From the NCBI GenBank assembly GCA_027346925.1, contig DAIERH010000024.1, positions 1-17,260 on the forward strand: a DNA stretch of 17,260 nt, in the 5' to 3' direction. Both the position numbers and the translations under genes were made by a program. Within the stretch, counting starts at the first letter, position 1, and every line of letters starts with the position of its first letter. Source of the stretch: Geobacter sp. GTDB lineage: Bacteria; Desulfobacterota; Desulfuromonadia; Geobacterales; Pseudopelobacteraceae. Under the pieces are notes generated by a model. The model was not told the origin of the DNA, did not search any database, and was given only the letters and a program-made list of their open reading frames with translations. Below are positions 1 through 8,037 of this stretch, one piece after another.

Positions 1-873
1 CTCAATTCCTCCATGGTGAACGGCGCCCGCCTCATCGGCCCGTCCATCGCGGGGCTGCTCGTGGCCTCGGTGGGAGAAGGAATCTGCTTCCTGCTGAACG
101 CCATCAGCTACCTGGCGGTCATCGTGGCACTCGCGGCCATGCGCATCCCCCATGGTTCCCGCCATCCCCATCCCCGGCGCCATATCCTGCATGAGCTCCA
201 TGAAGGCTTTACATACGCGTATGAATTCGGCCCGATCAGAAGCATCCTCCTCCTGGTTGCCCTGGTCAGCCTCGTGGGGATGCCCTATGCCGTCCTGGTG
301 CCTGTCTTTGCAAAGGATATTCTTCATGGCGGTGCGCACACCTTCGGGTTTCTCATGACAGCGGCGGGCAGCGGTGCCCTGGTGGGCACCCTCTATCTCG
401 CCTCCCGCCGGAGCGTCCTCGGCCTCGGACGGGTGATCGTGACGGCCACGATCTTTTTCGCCGCCGGCATCGCCTTGTTCGCCCTTTCCGGCAATTTCCC
501 CCTCTCCCTGGCCGCACTGGCTTTGGCAGGGTTTGGGGCAATGACGCTGGTCGCTTCCTGCAATACGGTTCTTCAGACGATTCTGGATGAGGACAAACGC
601 GGCCGGGTAATGAGCTTCTTTACCATGGCGTTCATCGGCGTGGCGCCGTTCGGAAGCCTCGGTGCCGGGGCAATGGCCGGAATTATCGGCCCGCGGGATA
701 CCCTGCTTCTCGGTGGCGCCGGCTGTCTTGCAGGGGCAGCGGTTTTTGCGCGACACCTCCCGCACATCAGGGAGAAGGTACGCCCAATCTATGTACGCAT
801 GGGGATCATCCGGGAAGTTGCGAATGGTATGGAGACAGCGGCCGAACAGCCGCCATTGCGGGAAGACCATTGA
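1..873 (+). CDS. MFS transporter, C-terminal part (5' end outside window)
   Basis: This is a membrane exporter of the major facilitator superfamily; the substrate cannot be told. The reading frame is open from base 1 and residues before the first in-window ATG (base 13) read as ordinary MFS sequence, so the gene begins upstream and only its last ~290 residues are seen. The stretch NGARLIGPSIAGLLVASVGE is the conserved amphipathic motif of the MFS_3/EntS-like (TIGR00900-type) group. It is followed by about six further hydrophobic segments, and by a basic cytoplasmic loop (residues rich in R/H around bases 150-200) between the two halves. The tail after the last helix is charged and ends EQPPLREDH. 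It converges with the DUF2127 gene, with only 28 bases between the stop codons and no clear hairpin terminator. The family is confident; the EntS-like assignment is by motif memory. Confidence 0.88.
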   Translation, partial: LNSSMVNGARLIGPSIAGLLVASVGEGICFLLNAISYLAVIVALAAMRIPHGSRHPHPRRHILHELHEGFTYAYEFGPIRSILLLVALVSLVGMPYAVLVPVFAKDILHGGAHTFGFLMTAAGSGALVGTLYLASRRSVLGLGRVIVTATIFFAAGIALFALSGNFPLSLAALALAGFGAMTLVASCNTVLQTILDEDKRGRVMSFFTMAFIGVAPFGSLGAGAMAGIIGPRDTLLLGGAGCLAGAAVFARHLPHIREKVRPIYVRMGIIREVANGMETAAEQPPLREDH

Positions 874-901
874 TCCGAGGACGTGGGGCGGCTGACGGAT
901 T

Positions 902-1396
902 TCATCGTGCTCCCTTCCTGCTCCTGATCAGTACAAACAGCAGGTAGGATACCACGGCAAAGTTGACGACGAGCACGGTGACCCTCGGCCAGGTTGCCCT
1001 GCGGGCGACTTCAAATATCTCGACCGGAATATACATGCCGCCGGTCAGGATTGCGAACCACTCGGCCCATGCCTTTCTCAGCCAGAGCCCGACGGCTTCC
1101 ACCATCCGCACGGCAGAATACATGGCCGCCGCCACCGCCATGCTCCAGAGCCTGGCGTCGTTTATGCGTTCCGTAAGGTCGAGGAATATTCGCGGGTAAT
1201 GGCTCGCGGGGTTGAAATGAAGATGCTCGACCAGTCGCACGGCTGCTTCGTGGATATCTTTGTGGATGAACGACAGGAGTTCAAAACCCACCACAAGGAC
1301 CAGCAACCCTTTGGCGCCCTCGAAAAGCGCGACCACGTGCAGCCCACGTGCATAGGGTTTCCCGGCGGAATGCCCGCGGGTTCGGGAACGTCTCAT
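902..1396 (-). CDS. DUF2127 family small integral membrane protein
   Basis: This protein of about 164 residues has four predicted membrane helices: VVALFEGAKGLLVLVVGFEL near the N terminus, a pair around AVAAAMYSAVRMVEAVGLWL and WAEWFAILTGGMYIPVEIFEV, and VLVVNFAVVSYLLFVLI at the end. The block Y-S-x-x-R-M-V-E-A-x-G-L-W-L-x-x-x-W-A-E-W...Y-I-P-x-E-I-F-E is the signature of DUF2127 as I remember it. The molecular function of the family is unknown. The frame can be opened by a TTG at 1402, but the ATG two codons later (1394-1396) is preceded by a G-rich stretch and is preferred. The gene starts 44 bases after the M16 protease stop codon on the same strand, so it may be the distal gene of that transcript. 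The basic N terminus (RRSRTRG) fits a positive-inside orientation. Confidence 0.8.
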   Translation of the reverse strand: MRRSRTRGHSAGKPYARGLHVVALFEGAKGLLVLVVGFELLSFIHKDIHEAAVRLVEHLHFNPASHYPRIFLDLTERINDARLWSMAVAAAMYSAVRMVEAVGLWLRKAWAEWFAILTGGMYIPVEIFEVARRATWPRVTVLVVNFAVVSYLLFVLIRSRKGAR

Positions 1397-1440
1397 TTCC
1401 AACCACCCCCTGTCACGTCATATCCCGGCCGCGTCAATCG

Positions 1441-4119
1441 TTACTGGCGCCGTTTCGGCGGCGGCCCCCACACGACCTGGGCGAAGCCGTCAGGCCGGAT
1501 AGTGGAGCGGAAAGCGCTCAGTATGTCGTCCCTGGTCACGCCCAGGTATCCTCGCGCGGCTTGGACCGGCTCATCCAGCGGCAATCCCTCCGAGGACAGA
1601 TCGAGAAGGCTCCTCCCGATTTCCTCGGTGCTCGCATAGGCCAGCGCAACCTGGCGAACGAGAAACGCCTTGGCCCGCCGCAACTCTTCCAATGAAACGG
1701 GCCGGGTCTGCATGTCGAGCAGTTCCTGTCTGAGCCTGGCGAGTGCCTTGTCGCGTTTTACGGGGTCGCAGCCGAAGGTGACGCCGAACAGCGACCGTTT
1801 TTTCCGGAACTCGATGCCCGCCTCCACCGAGTAGACCAGCCCGGCCTTTTCACGCAGAGACTTGTACAGCCTGCTGGAGTAATAATCTCCCGACAGGATG
1901 TGGAGGCCCACTTGCAAGGGGTAGTAGGCGGGATTGTCGCGGGAGATGGACAACGTTTCCATCAGCATGACCTCGTCCTGCAACCTGCTCTCGTCGGGCA
2001 CGAAATGGGATGTGGCACGGTTTTGGGGCGGAGCGGGGAGTTCGGCGTCGGGTTTGGCGCCCTCCGCGGTCCATGCGGAAAAATACTTCTCCGCAAGGGC
2101 CTTGGCCTTGTCGGGCTCGATGTCGCCGACAAACACCATGGTGGTCATGTCCGGGCGGAATACCTTCCGGTAGTAGGCTTCGAGGTCGTCCGGGGAGAGC
2201 GCCGTCACCGATGCCGGGGTCGCGTAGCGCAGCGGGTTCACCGACTCCGCAAGCGTCCGCTTCGCGAACCATGCGGGACTTTTCTGTTCTCCCGTCAGGG
2301 CGCCGGCGATCTCTCCGCGGGTCACCCGGAAGGCTTCCGCGGGAAATGCGGGGCGCAGGAGATTCTCGGCCAGGAGCGCCATTCCCCGGTCCAGCGACTC
2401 GCTCGGCACCTTGAGAGAGAAATCCGTGCCGGCTGTCACGTCGGCGGCTATATCGTCCAACTCCTTCTGGAACTGAATACGGTCGAGATTTTTGGTGCCG
2501 TAGGAGAATAGCGTATTCAGGAGATCGTCAACTCCTTCCTTGCCCTCCGGTACCTGCAGGTCGGGCTCGTTTGCGACCCGGCCGTACACCTCGACGCTTT
2601 TGCCCGCGTTGACCGGATAGACGAGGATGCGCAGGCCGTTGGGAAGCGTGGAGACGACAGGTGGACGCAGTATGGGCAGTGCGGGGAAATCAGCCGCCGC
2701 GCGCGCCCAGGGAGGGAGCGACACGGGCTCCGTACGGCGTGGAATCAGCGACTCCTTCCTGCCGGGGTCTTTTTTCGCCAATGGCACCGGCTTGCCCGAT
2801 GCCCTGGGAAGCAGCACCGCGGTGACCGAGGTTTCGTTTCTCAACCAGGTGCGCGCCACCCGGTTGACATCCTCCACCGTAACCCTGGCGATCGCCCCGA
2901 GGTCGTCATCGGGAGAGGCCCTCCCCTCAACGGCCACCGCCTGCGACCAGTCGGAGGCGAGCCCCTCTATGGAGTTCTTCGAGAATTCCCTGTCCGTCGC
3001 GGCACGCCGCTTCGCCGCCTCCACCAGCTCGGCCGGGACCCCGCCTTTCACGTAGTCGGCGATGATCCTTTTCATGGCGGCAACCATGACGTCCGCGTCG
3101 TCGTCGCCGGGGAACTGCACCGCCGCATAACCGACAGCACCCTTGGGGAGCGCGTAACTGTCGAATCGAACGTCAACGGCCTTTCCTTGGGAGATCAGGG
3201 CATACAGGTTGCCCCGCTGGCTGTCGAGCACGTCAGCCAGTACCTCGCCTGCCGCGAAATCGGGGCTGTCGTAGCCGGGCAGCCGGTATGCCACCACGGC
3301 AACCTTCTGGGAAAGGTTTGAGGCGATGGTTATGCTGGCGCCCTTGAGCGGTTTCAGATCCACAGCGGGACGTGCCGGGAGGGGACGCGGGGGAATCGTT
3401 CCGAATATCTCCCTGACGTCAGCCAGCGTCCCGGTCGGTTCCACGTCTCCGGCGACGACCAGCACGGCATTGTTGGGGGCGTACCAATCGTGGTGAAACT
3501 TCTTCAGCATGGCCCCGCTGGTCCGTCTGAACGAGGAGCGGGTCCCGAGGGGGTCCCGGGCATAGGGGGTGTCGGCGAAGAGTGCCTTGAGGAGGTGGGA
3601 GAAGAGGAGGTATTCCGGCTCGGAGAGGTCGCCGTCGATCTCCTGCTCCAGCGCGCCCCGCTCCTCCCTCCAGAGCGATTCGGCGGCCAGGATGCCGCGC
3701 ATGCGCGCAGCCTCGACCCGCAGGATCGTTGCCACCCCATCGGTCGGGACGGTGCAGAAGTACTGGGTGACCGTCTGCTGGGTTTCGGCATTGCACCTTC
3801 CGCCGAGCGCGGAGCTGATGGTGGCAAGCTGGTCGGCCGACAGGCCCGGGCTCCCCCGGAACATCATGTGCTCCAGGGCGTGGGCCGTGCCGGGGAACCC
3901 CGGGGGCGATTCATCGCCCCCGACCAGATAATTCATCTGCACCGTCGCCACCGGCGCCAGCGCGTCCTTGACGATTACGACCCTCAGGCCGTTTTCCAGC
4001 GTGGCCTTGAGCGGCTGGTCCGCGCCGGCCGCCCCAGCGCCGGCAAACAGGCCGCAAACGATTGCGACGGCGACCAGAAGATGGCGAACACTACGATATA
4101 CTTTGCCAGATATGTTCAA
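1441..4119 (-). CDS. M16 family zinc metalloprotease (pitrilysin-like), exported, two-domain
   Basis: This is a predicted exported zinc peptidase of 892 residues. Residues 1-33 form a signal peptide (basic start, hydrophobic LLVAVAIVCGLFAGAGAAGA, likely cut near AGA|DQ). The inverted zinc motif HxxEH is H80-A-L-E83-H84. E160 in ALEQE lies 76 residues further on, where M16 enzymes place the third metal ligand. A second M16 domain begins near residue 485 (LPNGLRILVYP); at its HxxEH position it reads GVDDLLNTLF, so this half is inactive, as usual for two-domain members. The later block YYRKVFRPDMTTMVFVGDIEP is typical of the peptidase_M16_C fold. The first codon is TTG (4117-4119) with a GGGG stretch about 8 bases upstream; no in-frame ATG or GTG is available near the signal peptide. 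The role is probably periplasmic protein or peptide turnover; the substrate is unknown. DUF2127 follows. Confidence 0.93.
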   Translation of the reverse strand: MNISGKVYRSVRHLLVAVAIVCGLFAGAGAAGADQPLKATLENGLRVVIVKDALAPVATVQMNYLVGGDESPPGFPGTAHALEHMMFRGSPGLSADQLATISSALGGRCNAETQQTVTQYFCTVPTDGVATILRVEAARMRGILAAESLWREERGALEQEIDGDLSEPEYLLFSHLLKALFADTPYARDPLGTRSSFRRTSGAMLKKFHHDWYAPNNAVLVVAGDVEPTGTLADVREIFGTIPPRPLPARPAVDLKPLKGASITIASNLSQKVAVVAYRLPGYDSPDFAAGEVLADVLDSQRGNLYALISQGKAVDVRFDSYALPKGAVGYAAVQFPGDDDADVMVAAMKRIIADYVKGGVPAELVEAAKRRAATDREFSKNSIEGLASDWSQAVAVEGRASPDDDLGAIARVTVEDVNRVARTWLRNETSVTAVLLPRASGKPVPLAKKDPGRKESLIPRRTEPVSLPPWARAAADFPALPILRPPVVSTLPNGLRILVYPVNAGKSVEVYGRVANEPDLQVPEGKEGVDDLLNTLFSYGTKNLDRIQFQKELDDIAADVTAGTDFSLKVPSESLDRGMALLAENLLRPAFPAEAFRVTRGEIAGALTGEQKSPAWFAKRTLAESVNPLRYATPASVTALSPDDLEAYYRKVFRPDMTTMVFVGDIEPDKAKALAEKYFSAWTAEGAKPDAELPAPPQNRATSHFVPDESRLQDEVMLMETLSISRDNPAYYPLQVGLHILSGDYYSSRLYKSLREKAGLVYSVEAGIEFRKKRSLFGVTFGCDPVKRDKALARLRQELLDMQTRPVSLEELRRAKAFLVRQVALAYASTEEIGRSLLDLSSEGLPLDEPVQAARGYLGVTRDDILSAFRSTIRPDGFAQVVWGPPPKRRQ

Positions 4120-4181
4120 AGGGACCCCGTTACGATCTGCTCCATCATCGGCGAAGCTTTCCCTGATCGCTTTGCGCCTTC

Positions 4182-4216
4182 CTTGCCATGCGGTATGGCC
4201 ATTATTCTATGGCAAG
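4182..4216. repeat. Inverted repeat between mgtC-like and M16 genes
   Basis: CTTGCCAT (4182-4189) and ATGGCAAG (4209-4216) are perfect 8-bp arms around a 19-base loop. It lies in the 134-base gap downstream of the MgtC-family gene and upstream of the M16 gene. It lacks a T-run on the minus strand, so it is not a textbook intrinsic terminator. It could be a transcript 3'-end hairpin or chance. Confidence 0.4.
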
Positions 4217-4253
4217 CGGTGGTAATTGTCCATCGGTAGGATGAACCCAAAGC

Positions 4254-4946
4254 TCACATCAACCTCGTTTGGCATACGAAGCCGAGGTTGGTCAAGTGAG
4301 TGACATGATGCATCAAGTCGTTGTCGTTCCAGTTGCCCTTGATCACGAATTCGTAGCTCGTGGTTGCCTGCTTGACATGCTGGCTGAAGTTGACGTTCAT
4401 GATATGTATATGTCGCTGAGCGAAATATGCTCTCAGTTCGGTTAACACTTCTTCGCCCAAGCCGTCGCATTCGATGCTGAGGGTCTTGTAGCTGTCCCGA
4501 GGTATGCGGTATTCGAGACTTTTCAGGACGGTCAGTGATGCCAAGCCCAACAATGTGCAAAACAGCGGGAGAATGATCATCCCGGCACCGCAGGCCATGC
4601 CCACTCCGGCGTTGAACCACAAGGTGGCTGCGGTGGTCAGTCCCCTGATGCCGCCGCGTTCCTTGATGATGACCCCTGCCCCGAGAAAACCGATGCCTGT
4701 CACGATCTGTGCCGCGATGCGCTCGGGATCGAGCGCTGTGGTGATATTTCCGGTGAAGTCCCCTTGCTTGAAATAAAAATACTTCGAGATCAGCATCATC
4801 AGTGCCGCTCCCACGCAGACAAGCAGGTTGGTTCGTAAACCGGCGCTTCTGCCGTGGCGTTCGCGCTCGTACCCCAATAAAGCCCCGCACAATGCTGCCA
4901 ACAACAAACGCCCCACCATATCGATTTCAAAAGGATATGAGAACAT
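4254..4946 (-). CDS. MgtC/SapB family inner-membrane protein
   Basis: This 230-residue membrane protein belongs to the MgtC/SapB family. The family signature is clear: GALLGYERERHGRSAGLRTN followed by LLVCVGAALMMLIS, then ERIAAQIVTGIGFLGAGVII and GIRGLTTAATLWFNAGVGMA, giving about five membrane helices in the first ~140 residues. The soluble tail (about residues 150-230) resembles the ACT-like domain of longer MgtC proteins. In enterobacteria MgtC acts in growth at low magnesium and in virulence and inhibits the F-type ATP synthase; whether this relative does so is not shown here. The start ATG (4944-4946) is preceded by GAGGGAGG with a 4-base gap, a strong ribosome site. No magnesium transporter gene (mgtA/mgtB) is adjacent, so it appears as a single-gene unit. 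Confidence 0.92.
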   Translation of the reverse strand: MFSYPFEIDMVGRLLLAALCGALLGYERERHGRSAGLRTNLLVCVGAALMMLISKYFYFKQGDFTGNITTALDPERIAAQIVTGIGFLGAGVIIKERGGIRGLTTAATLWFNAGVGMACGAGMIILPLFCTLLGLASLTVLKSLEYRIPRDSYKTLSIECDGLGEEVLTELRAYFAQRHIHIMNVNFSQHVKQATTSYEFVIKGNWNDNDLMHHVTHLTNLGFVCQTRLM

Positions 4947-4999
4947 ACGCCCTCCCTCGCGTTGAACGCTGTACGTGTGATGTTTTAATGGAATTTTTT

Positions 5000-5335
5000 T
5001 CAGGAGCGGTGCGCGGGAGGAGCTCGGGTGGAGACGAATGCAGGAGGGAGTGATCTGAACGAAACAAAGGGAACAACAAAGAAGGCGGAGATTACCGCCG
5101 GCGTGGGCACGACAGTCGGCCGGAAGAATTCTAGATCGTGAGACCCCTGGTGATTGTACAACTTGTGAGTGCCCGCGTTTTTGTGCTTCGTCTGGAACAG
5201 CGCGCAGTGGTGTACATGTTGCCGGAGCTCTAAGAGCTTGGCGAGGTTGGGAGTGTGCATTCCCCCGATGGTCATGAGCAGGGGGATGGTGAGGAGGATA
5301 GGCAAGAACAGTTTTCTGTTTAAGAAAAGAGTCAT
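5000..5335 (-). CDS. Hypothetical small exported or membrane protein
   Basis: I do not recognise this 111-residue frame. It begins with an ATG (5333-5335) that has GGAGC nine bases upstream. It opens with a signal-like segment: basic residues, then LFLPILLTIPLLMTIGG. A second hydrophobic stretch, VVPTPAVISAFFVVPFVSF, lies near residues 74-92. Between them is a His/Cys-bearing region (HVHHCALFQTKHKN) that could bind a metal, but no known motif fits. The tail RSLPPAFVSTRAPPAHRS is low in information. Start, signal and ribosome site argue for a real gene; the small size, odd composition and AT-rich surroundings argue for caution. It could be a decayed gene. Confidence 0.42.
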   Translation of the reverse strand: MTLFLNRKLFLPILLTIPLLMTIGGMHTPNLAKLLELRQHVHHCALFQTKHKNAGTHKLYNHQGSHDLEFFRPTVVPTPAVISAFFVVPFVSFRSLPPAFVSTRAPPAHRS

Positions 5336-5665
5336 CTTGGCAGCTCCAATGGAGTACTATTTTAAAGGGAGCTGCGTTTTAACACAAGGAGTTTTTGCCG
5401 TGAAAGCCCAGCAGAACCACTCTCCCCACGGCACGTCTGGTGCGATTAACAGCAGGACTTGCTTTTTTCAACAACTCGTGGATCTCGTTATTCTCCGATT
5501 GCGCATTTACCCCCTTGATCGTGCCTGAGCGGGCCGGTTTTGCAATATGAACAATAGTTAGGGGCAGCCGCTGGCAGGTGCATCTGGAACCCAAAATGTC
5601 AAAATTGCCATATTATGGTTCTAGTTACACTCTACGCCTCCCTGTTCCCACGAGTGTGCCAATTG
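5336..5665. other. AT-richer intergenic stretch without a convincing gene
   Basis: This stretch separates the small minus-strand frame from the sensor gene promoter. It has short frames on both strands (for example 5379-5594 minus), but none has a ribosome site or a recognisable domain. Two small hairpins are visible: CAGCTCC/GGAGCTG (5341-5347 with 5368-5374) in the presumed leader of the 5000-5335 frame, and GCCGTG/CACGGC (5397-5402 with 5427-5432). Composition is clearly lower in GC than the flanking genes. No riboswitch class could be matched by eye. Confidence 0.4.
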
Positions 5666-5694
5666 TTGCACATATATCCAAAGTTGTGTATACT
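5666..5694 (+). promoter_or_regulatory. Sigma-70 type promoter of the Fe-S/sigma-54 regulator gene
   Basis: TTGCAC (5666-5671), a 17-base spacer and TATACT (5689-5694) form a near-consensus housekeeping promoter. Transcription would start near 5701, leaving an ~18-base leader that includes GGAG (5708-5711), 7 bases before the ATG. Two possible operators overlap it. One is the inverted repeat TGTGC-N8-GCACA (5655-5672) across the -35 box. The other is GTGTATAC (5686-5693) across the -10 box. GCACATATAT (5668-5677) and GTGTATACTTTT (5686-5697) both recur in front of the RHH gene, which suggests shared regulation. Confidence 0.72.
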
Positions 5695-5718
5695 TTTTAA
5701 AAAATCCGGAGTTGAGCC

Positions 5719-7995
5719 ATGGAACCGATCGTCACCTACAAGGAACGTTGCCGCCGCTGTTATTCCTGTGTCCGCAGCTGTCCGGTCAAGGCCATCAAGG
5801 TTGATCAGGGGTTTGCCGAGATCATCTACGACCGTTGCATCGGCTGCGGAAACTGCCTGAGTTGCCCGCAAAACGCCAAGGTGGTGGTGGACAAGATGGT
5901 CAAGACCCAGGAACTGCTGACCTCCGGCACGCCAGTGGTGGCGGTTCTGGGCTGTTCATTCCCCGCCCATTTTCATTCCATCACACCGGGCCAGCTGGTG
6001 GCCGGGCTGAAAAGCCTCGGCTTCAGCGAGGTGCACGAGGGGGCACACGGTGCCCGGATGGTCGCCGGAAGCTACCGGGAGGCTCTGCAACAGGCGGAGG
6101 CCCCGCTGATCTCCTCCCACTGCCCGGCAGTGGTTGACCTGATCGAGCGGCATTACCCCAAGCTCTTGCCCAACCTGATCGGCATCGTCTCTCCCATGAT
6201 CGCCATGGGTCGTTTCATCAAGAAGGTGCTGGGTGCGGAGACAAAGGTGGTTTATGTCAGTACCTGCATTGCCGCCAAGTTTGAGGTTCAGTCGGCGGAA
6301 TCGGCCGGCGCCATTGATGTGGTGCTGACCTATCAGGAGATTGACAAGCTCTTCAGAAGCCGCGGCATAAATCCGGCAACGCTGAGCGAGGCGGCTTTCG
6401 ACGGCATCGACCCCGGCGAGGGGAGATTCTTCACCCTGACGGGCGGTCCGCTCAAGGTCTTCGGGATCGAGCCCGACTTTCTGGACACCGAGACGCTCAC
6501 TGCCGAGGGAGAAGCCCATACCATCGGGATCATTCGCGACCTGGCCGCCGACAGGATTGCCCCTTCCTTTGTCGATCTGCGCTTTTGCGACGGCGGCTGC
6601 CTGGATGGTCCCGCCCGCGACAGGGATCTCAACCATTTCTATAAACGCAAACTGATCGTGTGTTACAGCAACAGTGCGCTGCCCTACAATACGGCGCCCC
6701 ACTACAGTTCCGGCGCCCCGCTGCCGGACCTGCGGCGGTCCTATTCCGAAAAGTTGCGCAAGCTGCCGACTCCCGGCAATGACGACGTCAAGCGCATCCT
6801 CACATCAACCAGCAAGTTCAGTCAGGGCGACGAACTCAACTGCCGCGCCTGCGGGTACAACACCTGCCGCGAGCACGCGGTGGCCGTGTTTCAGGGGTTG
6901 GCGGATATCCAGATGTGCCTTCCCTACAACATGCAGCAGATCGAGGAGGATCGGGGCCGCTTAATGCAGAAGTACGAGTTGATGCGCCGCGAGTTGGATC
7001 GGCAGCTGGGCGACGACCCCATCGTGGGTGACGATGCCGGCATCAAGGAGGTGCTGGAGTTGATCCGGCAGGTGGCGCCGACGCCCACGACCGTGCTTAT
7101 CCGCGGCGAGACCGGCACGGGAAAGGAACTCACCGCGCGGGCCATCCACCGCCTGAGCCTGCGCGGCGACAAGCTTCTGGTAACGGTCAATTGCACGACC
7201 ATCACCGATTCGCTGCTGGAGAGTGAGCTGTTCGGCCATAAGAGGGGTGCGTTCACCGGCGCCATTGCCGAGAAGAAGGGACTGTTCGAAGTGGCTGACG
7301 GAGGGACGATTTTCCTGGACGAGATCGGCGACATCACCCCCAAGCTGCAGGCTGAACTGCTGCGCCTGCTGGACCTGGGAGAGGTGCGCCCGGTGGGGGG
7401 GACCATCGCGAAGAAGGTGGATGTGCGCCTGATAGCCGCAACCAACAAGGACCTGGAACAAGGGGTCCAGGAGGGGTGGTTCCGGGAAGACCTTTATTAT
7501 CGTTTGAACGTATTCAACATCCATCTGCCCCCCCTGCGAGACCGGGTAGCGTCCGTACCGGCCCTTGCCCAGCATTTTCTGGAAAAGGCGCGCACCAAGC
7601 TGAACAAGAATATCAGTGGCATCGAAGAGCGTGCGGTCAAGGCCATGCAGCACTATCCCTGGCCGGGCAATATCCGCGAGATGCAGAATATCATCGAGCG
7701 CTCGGCCGTGTTGGCCAAGGACGGGGTCATAAGGTTGGAGAATCTCCCCACCATATTTACCAATACCTATGAATGCTGTTCCGACGGCGAGGTCAATCGC
7801 CGCAGGTCGTCGTTCAAGGCCGAACGGGAACTGCACGTGGGACGGACGGAGAAGAACCTGATCACGCGGTATCTGGAAGAAACCGGCGGGAACGTGGCCA
7901 AGGCCGCCCGTCTGGCCAGCATCCCCCGCCGCTCCTTCTATCGTCTCCTTGTCAAGCATGGGATCGAGGTGGTTCGTGCCGGCCATCGCCCGTAA
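5719..7995 (+). CDS. Sigma-54 activator with ferredoxin and [FeFe]-hydrogenase-like sensory domains
   Basis: This 758-residue cytoplasmic regulator joins a redox-type sensor to transcription output. The first ferredoxin motif is C11, C14, C17, C21; the second is C40, C43, C46, C49, whose last spacing is CX2C instead of the usual CX3C. Residues ~70-320 are an iron-hydrogenase large-subunit domain. The four H-cluster-type cysteines are present: C135 (SSHCP), C183 (STCIAAKFE), C290 and C294 (FCDGGC). However, the proton-shuttle Cys is His134, the L2 Lys is Ala186, and the L3 Glu and Met are Asp and Arg. A further Fe-S domain has C375, C378, C383, C400. The AAA+ domain carries Walker A GETGTGKE (463-470), GAFTGA (510-515) and Walker B IFLDEIGD. 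A Fis-type HTH fills ~723-747. There is no receiver domain, so it is one-component. Altered catalytic residues suggest sensing of H2 or redox state rather than turnover; that is inference. The likely target is the sigma-54 promoter just downstream. Confidence 0.93.
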   Translation: MEPIVTYKERCRRCYSCVRSCPVKAIKVDQGFAEIIYDRCIGCGNCLSCPQNAKVVVDKMVKTQELLTSGTPVVAVLGCSFPAHFHSITPGQLVAGLKSLGFSEVHEGAHGARMVAGSYREALQQAEAPLISSHCPAVVDLIERHYPKLLPNLIGIVSPMIAMGRFIKKVLGAETKVVYVSTCIAAKFEVQSAESAGAIDVVLTYQEIDKLFRSRGINPATLSEAAFDGIDPGEGRFFTLTGGPLKVFGIEPDFLDTETLTAEGEAHTIGIIRDLAADRIAPSFVDLRFCDGGCLDGPARDRDLNHFYKRKLIVCYSNSALPYNTAPHYSSGAPLPDLRRSYSEKLRKLPTPGNDDVKRILTSTSKFSQGDELNCRACGYNTCREHAVAVFQGLADIQMCLPYNMQQIEEDRGRLMQKYELMRRELDRQLGDDPIVGDDAGIKEVLELIRQVAPTPTTVLIRGETGTGKELTARAIHRLSLRGDKLLVTVNCTTITDSLLESELFGHKRGAFTGAIAEKKGLFEVADGGTIFLDEIGDITPKLQAELLRLLDLGEVRPVGGTIAKKVDVRLIAATNKDLEQGVQEGWFREDLYYRLNVFNIHLPPLRDRVASVPALAQHFLEKARTKLNKNISGIEERAVKAMQHYPWPGNIREMQNIIERSAVLAKDGVIRLENLPTIFTNTYECCSDGEVNRRRSSFKAERELHVGRTEKNLITRYLEETGGNVAKAARLASIPRRSFYRLLVKHGIEVVRAGHRP

Positions 7996-8037
7996 AGGGG
8001 GGCGGCCCCGGTCATGTGTGCGCTGTTAAGTGAGATA

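Noticed and set aside
2013..2027. TGGCACG with a later TGGGG inside the M16 gene, resembling a sigma-54 promoter
   Set aside because: The -12 position reads GG instead of GC and the site is internal to a gene with no matching downstream start.
3490..4239. Plus-strand frame of 249 codons opposite the M16 gene
   Set aside because: The opposite strand encodes the signal peptide and HxxEH domain; this translation has no recognisable fold.
5341..5432. Possible riboswitch (c-di-GMP or cobalamin class) in the leader of the small exported protein
   Set aside because: Small hairpins exist, but none of the conserved bases of those classes could be found on either strand.
5379..5594. Minus-strand 71-codon frame in the AT-rich interval
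   Set aside because: It has no convincing ribosome site, domain or signal peptide; it may be a relic but there is no support for a gene.
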